NCBI GenBank assembly: GCA_963630555.1
Contig: CAVGND010000025.1
Span: 1 to 26,759, forward strand
Direction of reading: 5' to 3'
DNA from: CAVALG01 sp963630555
GTDB lineage: Bacteria; Bacillota; Clostridia; Oscillospirales; Acutalibacteraceae
Length of the DNA: 26,759 nt
Each line of letters begins with the position of its first letter. Position 1 is the stretch's first letter. Below are positions 16,482 through 22,976 of this stretch, piece after piece. The notes beneath the pieces were generated by a model. It saw only the letters and a program-made list of their open reading frames with translations. It was not told the origin of the DNA and did not search any database. The position numbers were made by a program, and so were the translations under genes.

Positions 16482-16486
16482 GCGAA

Positions 16487-18892
16487 ATGAAATACGATTT
16501 TAAAAAGACGGAAGAAAAATGGCAAAAAATCTGGGAAGAAAACAGCACTTTCCGCGCTGAGGACGGGGGCGACAAAAAGAAGTTTTATGCCCTTGTCGAA
16601 TTTCCTTACCCAAGCGGAGCCGGTATGCATGTCGGGCATATCAAGGCGTATTCCGGCCTTGAAGTCATTTCAAGAAAACGCCGCCTGCAAGGATATAACG
16701 TCCTGTTCCCGATAGGGTTTGACGCATTCGGTCTCCCCACCGAAAACTACGCCATAAAAACAGGTATACACCCAAGGCAGGTTACCGATAACAACATTAA
16801 AAGATTTACAAGCCAACTTAAAAAAGTGGGTTTCTCTTTTGATTGGAGCCGCGTTATCGACACTACCGACGAAGATTATTATAAATGGACGCAGTGGATA
16901 TTCCTTAAAATGTTTGAGGCGGGATTGGTTTTCAGGGATAAGACCCTTGTAAACTATTGCCCGAGTTGCAAAGTCGTCCTCTCAAACGAGGATTCGCAGG
17001 GCGGAAAGTGTGATATTTGCCATACCGAAATTGTTCAGCGCTCAAAGGAAGTTTGGTATTTAAGAATAACCGAATATGCCGATAAACTGCTTGAAGGATT
17101 AAAAGAGGTCGACTATTTACCGAATGTAAGACTTCAACAGGAAAACTGGATAGGTAAGTCAACAGGCGCGTTTGTCAATTTCGGCATAGACGGAACCGAC
17201 GATAAATTAGAGGTCTACACGACCCGTCCCGATACGCTGTTCGGCGTCACATTTATGGTAATCGCTCCCGAACATCCCTACATAGAAAAATATGCCGATA
17301 AAATCGGAAATAAAGCCGAACTTGACGCTTACAAAGCAGAGTGCGCAAAAAAATCCGAATTTGAAAGAACGCAGCTTGTTAAGGATAAAACCGGCGTTCG
17401 TATAGAAGGTATTGAGGCGGTAAATCCCGTAAGCGGCAAAAAAATCCCGATATATATTTCGGACTATGTTATGATGGGTTACGGAACGGGCGCCATAATG
17501 GCTGTTCCCGCCCACGATGAGCGCGACTATGACTTTGCCCAAAAATTCGGCATTGATATAATCGAAGTAATAAAGGGCGGCAATATTTCCGAAGCTGCAT
17601 ATACCGGCTCGGGCGAAATGGTCAATTCCGACTTTATGAACGGTATGAATAATAAAAAAGACTCCATAGCCGCTATGACCGAGTATCTCGAAAAGAACGG
17701 TATAGGCAAAAAAGGCGTACAGTATAAAATGAAGGACTGGGCGTTCAACCGCCAAAGATATTGGGGCGAACCGATCCCGATTGTTCATTGCCCCAAATGC
17801 GGTATGGTTCCCGTACCGTATGACGAACTGCCGCTTAAACTTCCGAAAATCAAAAATTTTGAACCGGGAACGGACGGCGAAAGCCCCCTTGCCGAAATTG
17901 ATGATTTTGTGAACTGCAAATGCCCCAAATGCGGCGGCGATGCCCGCCGTGAAACCGACACTATGCCGCAGTGGGCGGGTTCTTCATGGTACTTCTTAAG
18001 ATATATCGACCCGAACAATCACAACTGCTTTGCCGATAAGGATAAACTCAAATATTGGCTGCCTGTAGATTGGTATAACGGCGGTATGGAGCATGTTACC
18101 CGACATATGATTTATTCAAGATTTTGGCATAAATTCCTTTACGACATCGGCGAAGTTCCGACTCCCGAACCGTATGCAAAAAGAACTGCGCAGGGACTTA
18201 TTCTGGGTCCTGACGGTGATAAAATGAGTAAATCAAAGGGTAATGTTGTCGACCCGAATGATGTTGTTGACGAATACGGTGCAGATGTTCTGAGAACCTA
18301 TATACTCTTTATGGGCGATTATGAAAAGGCGGCGCCGTGGTCCGAAAACGGCGTTAAAGGCTCAAAACGCTTTCTTGACCGTGTTTGGGGTCTTAACGAT
18401 ATAGTTACAGATGGCGACGGATATTCCGAAAAATTAGAGTCGGCTTTCCATAAGGCAATAAAAAAAGTGTCAGGTGACTACGAAACCCTCAAATTCAACA
18501 CCGCAATAGCCGTTATGATGTCGCTTATTAACGATATCTATGCCGCAGGCAGCATAACTCGCGGCGAACTTAAAACATTTATAACATTGCTTAATCCCGT
18601 TGCGCCGCATATCACCGAGGAAATGTGGCAGATAAACAACTTCGGCGGAATGTTGAACGAGGGCGGCTGGCCGCAGTATGACGAGGCTAAGTGTGTCGAT
18701 AAAACGGTTGAAATTGTGGCGCAGGTCAACGGCAAAATCAAGTGCAAACTTAATGTTGACGCCGATATTTCATCAGCTGACGCAATTGCGGCTGCCAGGG
18801 CACAGGATGAAGTGAAGAACATTATCGACGGTAAAACCATTGTTAAAGAAATATATGTGCCGCGCAAACTCGTCAATATTGTTGTGAAATAA
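16487..18892 (+). CDS. leuS: Leucyl-tRNA synthetase
   Basis: This 801-residue class I synthetase attaches leucine to tRNA-Leu. The HIGH motif appears as PYPSGAGMHVGH with H48 and H51, and the KMSKS loop as DGDKMSKSKG from residue 579. An editing (CP1) domain lies between, including GYGTGAIMAVPAHDERD. Cys pairs (YCPSCKVV, CDICH, CPKCGM, CPKCGGD) suggest zinc-binding insertions, usual in this subtype. The anticodon-binding domain follows and the C-terminal extension ends at KLVNIVVK. The ATG at 16487 has GGAGG at 16472-16476; an in-frame upstream ATG at 16421 would only read through rsfS. There is no T-box in front of it, so it is transcribed with the operon. The rpsU promoter begins 4 nt after its stop. 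Confidence 0.97.
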   Translation: MKYDFKKTEEKWQKIWEENSTFRAEDGGDKKKFYALVEFPYPSGAGMHVGHIKAYSGLEVISRKRRLQGYNVLFPIGFDAFGLPTENYAIKTGIHPRQVTDNNIKRFTSQLKKVGFSFDWSRVIDTTDEDYYKWTQWIFLKMFEAGLVFRDKTLVNYCPSCKVVLSNEDSQGGKCDICHTEIVQRSKEVWYLRITEYADKLLEGLKEVDYLPNVRLQQENWIGKSTGAFVNFGIDGTDDKLEVYTTRPDTLFGVTFMVIAPEHPYIEKYADKIGNKAELDAYKAECAKKSEFERTQLVKDKTGVRIEGIEAVNPVSGKKIPIYISDYVMMGYGTGAIMAVPAHDERDYDFAQKFGIDIIEVIKGGNISEAAYTGSGEMVNSDFMNGMNNKKDSIAAMTEYLEKNGIGKKGVQYKMKDWAFNRQRYWGEPIPIVHCPKCGMVPVPYDELPLKLPKIKNFEPGTDGESPLAEIDDFVNCKCPKCGGDARRETDTMPQWAGSSWYFLRYIDPNNHNCFADKDKLKYWLPVDWYNGGMEHVTRHMIYSRFWHKFLYDIGEVPTPEPYAKRTAQGLILGPDGDKMSKSKGNVVDPNDVVDEYGADVLRTYILFMGDYEKAAPWSENGVKGSKRFLDRVWGLNDIVTDGDGYSEKLESAFHKAIKKVSGDYETLKFNTAIAVMMSLINDIYAAGSITRGELKTFITLLNPVAPHITEEMWQINNFGGMLNEGGWPQYDEAKCVDKTVEIVAQVNGKIKCKLNVDADISSADAIAAARAQDEVKNIIDGKTIVKEIYVPRKLVNIVVK

Positions 18893-18895
18893 CTA

Positions 18896-18925
18896 TTGAC
18901 AAGCGGCGTATACCTGTTGTATAAT
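18896..18925 (+). promoter_or_regulatory. Consensus promoter of rpsU
   Basis: TTGACA (18896-18901) and TATAAT (18920-18925), both perfect matches to consensus, are separated by 18 bp. It begins 4 nt after the leuS stop and lies 45 bp before the rpsU start, so S21 can be made strongly and independently of the long operon. Confidence 0.85.
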
Positions 18926-18969
18926 GAAGTGAAATTGATGCCCCTGCATTGCGGAGGGAGGGAATTTAA

Positions 18970-19146
18970 GTGAGCCAGGTAAAAGTAAAAGAAAATGAAT
19001 CATTGGATAACGCTCTCAGACGTTTTAAAAGGCAAACCGCAAAAGACGGTGTAATTCAGGAAGTTCGTAAAAGAGAACACTATGAAAAGCCTTCTGTAAA
19101 GCGTAAAAAGAAATCAGAGGCTGCACGCAAGCGCAAATTCCGCTGA
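18970..19146 (+). CDS. rpsU: 30S ribosomal protein S21 (bS21)
   Basis: This 58-residue, very basic protein is bS21, which sits near the 3' end of 16S rRNA on the small subunit platform and aids initiation. The sequence follows the family closely: VKVKENESLDNALRRFKRQT near the start, EVRKREHYEKPSVKRK in the middle and the Lys/Arg-rich tail ending RKRKFR. It uses a GTG start at 18970, preceded by a strong purine-rich Shine-Dalgarno run GGAGGGAGGG at 18953-18962. It has a private consensus promoter and a terminator, so it is a monocistronic, highly expressed unit. Confidence 0.95.
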   Translation: MSQVKVKENESLDNALRRFKRQTAKDGVIQEVRKREHYEKPSVKRKKKSEAARKRKFR

Positions 19147-19170
19147 TTATTTGTTGCTGTTTTAAATTTA

Positions 19171-19208
19171 TACCCGTCCGACTTTTAGAAGTCGGACGGG
19201 TATTTTGT
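19171..19208 (+). terminator. Intrinsic terminator of rpsU
   Basis: A perfect 13-bp stem, ACCCGTCCGACTT (19172-19184) with its complement at 19189-19201, encloses a TTAG loop and is followed by ATTTTGT. It separates rpsU from the convergent symporter gene. The minus-strand side lacks a clear T-run, so I cannot say that it also ends the symporter transcript. Confidence 0.88.
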
Positions 19209-19258
19209 AACCGGTATTTTTATTTAACAGACATTTTATAACGGGTATATTACGCGCG

Positions 19259-20800
19259 TTACTTTTTCGGTTTAATCCCGCTTTTTCCCGAAAAATATTT
19301 TTTCGTTTCGGCGGCTACCACACCGTTTAGAAGCAGCAGTGCCACAAGGTTCGGGAACGCCATGAGCCCGTTGAATATATCCGCAATATTCCATACCGCC
19401 GCAACCGTGAGATAAGGCCCTACGGCGACCGCCAAAATATAAATTATACGGAAAGTCATTGTTATTTTACGGTCGTGCCGACCGATAAGGTATTCAAGGC
19501 AGCGTTCGGAGTAGTAATCCCAACCGAGTATTGTAGTGAATGCAAAAAATGCCAGACAAACGGAAAGTACGGTCACCGTAACCCCGCCCGTAAAAGGCGT
19601 ACCGTTTTTCCAGGCAAACGCCGTAACATCAAATCCTTCAAGGCTGCCGCCCGTAACTTCCGGGTTCCATGCGCCCGTAACAATTATTGTAAGACCGGTC
19701 ATCGTGCATATAACAATGGTGTCAATAAAAGTCCCCGTCATAGTTACAAGTCCCTGCCGCACGCAGGAATTGGTCTGTGCTGCAGCAGCCGCTATAGGCG
19801 CAGAACCAAGACCTGCCTCGTTAGAGAAAATTCCCCGTCCGACGCCTTTCTGTATTGCCGTTTTGACAAGATATCCGGCAGCACCGCCGCCTATCGCCGC
19901 GGTGTTAAACGCAGTTTTGAATACCAGTTTTATTGCACCGGGCAGATTTGCTGCATTGAATGAAACAACAACTATTGCAAAAACCACATAACTTACAGCC
20001 ACAAACGGCACAACTATTTCCGAAACTTTTGCAATTCTCTTTATTCCGCCTATTATAACAAGTGCGGCAAGCGCGGTCACAATAAGTCCGACTGTAACCG
20101 TGTATACGGTTATATCCTTCCCGCCGAGTGTGAAAATCGTGCCTGATGCGTGCAGTTTTTCTCCGCACATTGCACAGTTTATATCACCCCCGACGCGTAA
20201 AGCCGCGCCGAAACCGTCACACCCCGAATTAATACATGTAAGACCTTTTGAAAACAGGTTGTCAGCCGCCGTCGTAATTCCGTTTATCTGTGTAATAGTG
20301 CCTATTCCCATAATGCCTGCAAGCGTGCCGAAAAGGGCAAACAGTTTACCGAGCCAGCGCCAGTTTCCGCCGAACCGCTCTTTTATGCCTTTTTCTATGT
20401 AGTAGAACGGGCCGCCGAGCGAATGTCCGTTTTCGTCAATCGTGCGGTATTTTACCGCAAGCAGCCCTTCGGCATATTTTGTCGCCATACCTAAAAACGC
20501 CGCAGCGAGCATCCAAAAAAGCGCGCCGGGCCCGCCTGCTGCAATAGCCGTCGCCACGCCGACAATATTGCCCGTTCCTATAGTGGCGGAAAGCGCTGTA
20601 CACAGCGCACCGAACGAGGTCACTTCGCCTGTGCCGCCCTCTTCATTTTTTACCATATACTTTAGTGCTTTACCAAGATGGCGAACCTGAACAAAACGCG
20701 TTCTTACAGTCAAAATTATGCCCACGCCCATAATAAGACAGATCATAACCCAGCCCCAGACAAAACTGTCCACCGAACTTATAATCTTGTTAATCCCCAT
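19259..20800 (-). CDS. Sodium:alanine/glycine symporter (AGCS family) with Cys-rich insertion
   Basis: The 513-residue multi-pass membrane protein belongs to the AGCS family, which imports alanine or glycine with Na+ or H+. Family segments are clear: TSFGALCTALSATIGTGNIVGVATAI, GGPGALFWML, GGPFYYIEKG, GIMGIGTITQINGI, VIIGGIKRIAKVSE, GIFSNEAGLGSAPIAAAAA and TTILGWDYYSERCLEYL. Unusually, about 45 residues (184-230) with C189, C194, C209 and C212 (CINSGC and CAMCGEKL) are inserted between two transmembrane segments, where I recall only a short loop in relatives. The ATG ends at 20800, with AAGGGG upstream at about 20810-20815 on this strand. It diverges from the Phe T-box operon and converges on rpsU. 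The substrate is not certain. Confidence 0.93.
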   Translation of the reverse strand: MGINKIISSVDSFVWGWVMICLIMGVGIILTVRTRFVQVRHLGKALKYMVKNEEGGTGEVTSFGALCTALSATIGTGNIVGVATAIAAGGPGALFWMLAAAFLGMATKYAEGLLAVKYRTIDENGHSLGGPFYYIEKGIKERFGGNWRWLGKLFALFGTLAGIMGIGTITQINGITTAADNLFSKGLTCINSGCDGFGAALRVGGDINCAMCGEKLHASGTIFTLGGKDITVYTVTVGLIVTALAALVIIGGIKRIAKVSEIVVPFVAVSYVVFAIVVVSFNAANLPGAIKLVFKTAFNTAAIGGGAAGYLVKTAIQKGVGRGIFSNEAGLGSAPIAAAAAQTNSCVRQGLVTMTGTFIDTIVICTMTGLTIIVTGAWNPEVTGGSLEGFDVTAFAWKNGTPFTGGVTVTVLSVCLAFFAFTTILGWDYYSERCLEYLIGRHDRKITMTFRIIYILAVAVGPYLTVAAVWNIADIFNGLMAFPNLVALLLLNGVVAAETKKYFSGKSGIKPKK

Positions 20801-20832
20801 ATTTTCAACCCCTTACAGAAACTTTGTAATTA

Positions 20833-20841
20833 ATATTAGCA
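20833..20841 (-). promoter_or_regulatory. Candidate extended -10 promoter of the symporter gene
   Basis: On the minus strand the sequence reads TGCTAATAT, an extended -10 (TGn plus TAATAT), with no convincing -35 at 17 bp. It would give a leader of about 25 nt carrying the ribosome-binding site. The whole stretch is AT-rich, so chance matches are likely. Confidence 0.3.
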
Positions 20842-20891
20842 TATATTAAAAGCAATTTCCATAACAATTTCGCAACAAATTTAAAAAACTC

Positions 20892-20920
20892 TTGAAAAAG
20901 CAAAACAGAAGTGTTATATT
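20892..20920 (+). promoter_or_regulatory. Promoter of the T-box-pheST operon
   Basis: TTGAAA (20892-20897), 17 bp, TATATT (20915-20920). A start near 20928 would place the conserved first T-box elements (from about 20950) at the 5' end of the RNA, as expected. Confidence 0.65.
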
Positions 20921-20944
20921 ATATGTAAATTGAATATTCGTTAT

Positions 20945-21232
20945 ACAAATGCTTTGACAAAAGAGAGTAGCAAACCGAACATAAATTTTAAAGAGAGTTG
21001 CGCCGCCGGCTGAAAGCGCATAAATTTTCGGATATTGTGAAGTTCACTTTTCGAGCAGCAGCAATGAAGCGCCGATTTTATTATACATCGGCGTGCGTAG
21101 GTGCTGACGGGGATCTCCGTTAAGGAATATGAGTGTTCGTTCCGGTTCGGGGCGGAAATTTGGGTGGTAACACGGAGTTACGGTTAAGGCTTCGTCCCTT
21201 TTGCGGGACAAGGTCTTATTTTTTATTTATTT
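20945..21232 (+). promoter_or_regulatory. T-box riboswitch, tRNA-Phe type
   Basis: The leader senses the ratio of charged to uncharged tRNA-Phe and controls read-through. Stem I marks include AGAGAG (20992-20996 region) and GGCTGAAAGC (21009-21018). The likely specifier codon is TTC (21043-21045) in GTGAAGTTCACTTTTCGAG, followed by the usual purine. The T-box TGGGTGGTAACACGG starts at 21161. TGGT (21165-21168) would pair with an ACCA tRNA end, fitting the A73 discriminator of tRNA-Phe. Antiterminator pairing GGG 21162-21164 with CCC 21196-21198, and ACG 21172-21174 with CGT 21193-21195, leaves the canonical 7-nt bulge. It is mutually exclusive with the terminator. The downstream pheS and pheT genes support Phe specificity. 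Confidence 0.93.
21186..21232 (+). terminator. Conditional terminator of the Phe T-box
   Basis: GTCCC (21194-21198) pairs with GGGAC (21205-21209), extended by AAGGC (21186-21190) with GTCTT (21213-21217), and is followed by a long T-rich tract (21219-21235). The 5' arm shares CGTCCC with the antiterminator, which is the switching element. Confidence 0.88.
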
Positions 21233-21257
21233 TTTCGGAAAAGGAGGCGTAAAACCA

Positions 21258-21902
21258 TTGAAAATTGATCTTTATTCGTCAAGAAATCCTGCTAAAACTT
21301 CAACTAAAGGCAGAATGTTACTGGGATTTATTCTGTTTTTTGTCGGCGGTATACTTTTGGGTCTGGCGGCAAAATATACGCAAAGTCCCGGATTCGGCAA
21401 ATCAAACATCACATTTCTTAGGGATGCTGCAAGCCTTTTGCAATTAAAATCCGTCTTTGCCGGTAAAACTTTATGGATAACCGCTGCTGTTATTACGGCG
21501 GCACTCAGCGCTACGCCGTTGCGTGCGGTTCTTAACATATTTTTTGGGTTCCTGGGTGCCTGTGCCGCCTATTGTTCGTTTTCGATGCTGTATTTTAAAA
21601 CCGAATTTACGGGCGATATGAAAGAACTTATAATTTGGGCGGCGGTGATGACCGTGCTTTCCTATCTTGTGTGGTACGCAAAGGGCAAAGGCATACTTGC
21701 CGTGCTTATTTCCACCGCCGTGCTGACCCTTATGGCAATGCTTTGCTTTGATATCGGCATATGGTATTTTAAAATTTACGGCGTCGTGACTACATTATTA
21801 TATATAGTCGCCGTTATTGTGCTTTACAAAGACCCGTGGCAAACCGTGGCGGAACTTTTGCTTTCGTTTGCGGCGGCTTACGCCGTTGCCGCGATTATAT
21901 AA
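21258..21902 (+). CDS. Unidentified multi-pass membrane protein in the Phe T-box operon
   Basis: I do not recognise this 214-residue protein with confidence. A short basic N-terminus (MKIDLYSSRNPAKTSTKGR) is followed by six or seven predicted membrane segments, roughly GFILFFVGGILLGLAA, TLWITAAVITAAL, VLNIFFGFLGACAAY, LIIWAAVMTVLSYLVW, ILAVLISTAVLTLMAML, YGVVTTLLYIVAVIVLY and a hydrophobic C-terminal helix. The pattern, with WYAKGKG between segments, faintly recalls small Firmicutes membrane proteins such as the DUF6518 group; this is from memory and unverified. The TTG at 21258 is chosen because AAGGAGG (21241-21247) lies 10 nt upstream; the next in-frame ATG is at 21315. It lies between the T-box terminator and pheS (30-nt gap), so its synthesis should rise when tRNA-Phe is uncharged. 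No catalytic motif is visible. Confidence 0.8.
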   Translation: MKIDLYSSRNPAKTSTKGRMLLGFILFFVGGILLGLAAKYTQSPGFGKSNITFLRDAASLLQLKSVFAGKTLWITAAVITAALSATPLRAVLNIFFGFLGACAAYCSFSMLYFKTEFTGDMKELIIWAAVMTVLSYLVWYAKGKGILAVLISTAVLTLMAMLCFDIGIWYFKIYGVVTTLLYIVAVIVLYKDPWQTVAELLLSFAAAYAVAAII

Positions 21903-21932
21903 AACAATCAATTCGGAAACGGAGAGAAAAAT

Positions 21933-22952
21933 ATGAAAACTCAACTTGAAGAAATCAAAAATAAGGCGCTGGAGGCGCTCGGTAATGCAGGGGACACTGC
22001 CGCACTTGATGCGGTAAGGGTTAAATTTCTCGGCAAAAAGGGCGAACTCACCGCAATACTTAAACAAATGGGCAAACTGTCGCCCGAAGAACGCCCCGTA
22101 ATCGGACAACTCGCAAATAAAATTCGCGGCGACATAGAGGAAAAACTGTCCGAAACCTTAAAAACAATAGAAGAAAAAGCACTCGAAAAACGTCTTGCCG
22201 ATGAAACACTTGATATTACAATGCCCGGCAAAACTTCGGTAAAAGGCGGACTCCATCCGCTCAATATCGTGCTTGACGATATGATAGATATTTTCCGGTC
22301 AATGGGTTTTGACGTTGTTGACGGGCCCGAAGTTGAAACCGACCATTATAATTTTGAAGCGCTTAACGTACCTGCCGACCACCCCGCACGCGATATGCAG
22401 GATACCTTTTATCTCGGCGAAGGGCTTTTGCTGCGTACACAGACTTCATCCACACAGATAAGAACAATGGAAACAAGAAAACCGCCTATCAGAATGATAT
22501 GCCCCGGCAGGGTTTACCGCGCCGACGAGGTTGACGCAACCCATTCGCCGGTTTTCCACCAGATCGAAGGTCTTGTGGTCGATAAAAACATAACAATGTG
22601 CGACCTTAAAGGTACGCTTGAACAGTTCGCACACGAAATTTACGGCAACGATACAAAAATCCGCTTCCGTCCGTCCTTCTTCCCGTTCACAGAGCCGAGC
22701 GTAGAGGTTGATGTGAGCTGCTCCGCTTGCGGCGGCAAGGGCTGCCGCGTCTGTCGCGGCGAAGGGTGGATTGAGATACTCGGTGCGGGAATGGTACACC
22801 CCAAGGTTCTTTCGGGCTGCGGAATCGATCCTGACGAATATTCGGGCTTTGCCTTTGGTATAGGGCTTGACCGCCTTACAACCACTAAATATAAAATCAG
22901 CGATATACGGCTGCTGTTCGAAAATGACCTAAGATTTTTGACTCAGTTTTAA
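21933..22952 (+). CDS. pheS: Phenylalanyl-tRNA synthetase alpha subunit
   Basis: The 339-residue class II catalytic subunit forms an alpha2-beta2 enzyme with PheT that charges tRNA-Phe. An N-terminal coiled-coil (first ~90 residues) is followed by the catalytic core: HPLNIVLDDMIDIFRSMGFDVVDGPEVE, HPARDMQDTFYL, LLRTQTSSTQIRTM, motif 2 FRPSFFPFTEPSVEVDVSC and motif 3 GFAFGIGLDRLTTTKYKISDIR. The CSACGGKGCRVCRGEGW segment is the Cys-rich insertion normal in this subtype. GGAGAG at 21920-21925 precedes the start. Transcription is under the Phe T-box. Confidence 0.97.
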   Translation: MKTQLEEIKNKALEALGNAGDTAALDAVRVKFLGKKGELTAILKQMGKLSPEERPVIGQLANKIRGDIEEKLSETLKTIEEKALEKRLADETLDITMPGKTSVKGGLHPLNIVLDDMIDIFRSMGFDVVDGPEVETDHYNFEALNVPADHPARDMQDTFYLGEGLLLRTQTSSTQIRTMETRKPPIRMICPGRVYRADEVDATHSPVFHQIEGLVVDKNITMCDLKGTLEQFAHEIYGNDTKIRFRPSFFPFTEPSVEVDVSCSACGGKGCRVCRGEGWIEILGAGMVHPKVLSGCGIDPDEYSGFAFGIGLDRLTTTKYKISDIRLLFENDLRFLTQF

Positions 22953-22976
22953 TTAACGAAAGGGTGAAACAGTACA

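Noticed and set aside
16421..16486. Upstream start for leuS
   Set aside because: It would add 22 residues read from the rsfS sequence in another frame; the ATG at 16487 has a good GGAGG and gives the family N-terminus.
21201..21257. Upstream start of the membrane protein inside the T-box terminator
   Set aside because: That TTG lies in the loop of the terminator hairpin and has no ribosome-binding site; the TTG at 21258 follows AAGGAGG.
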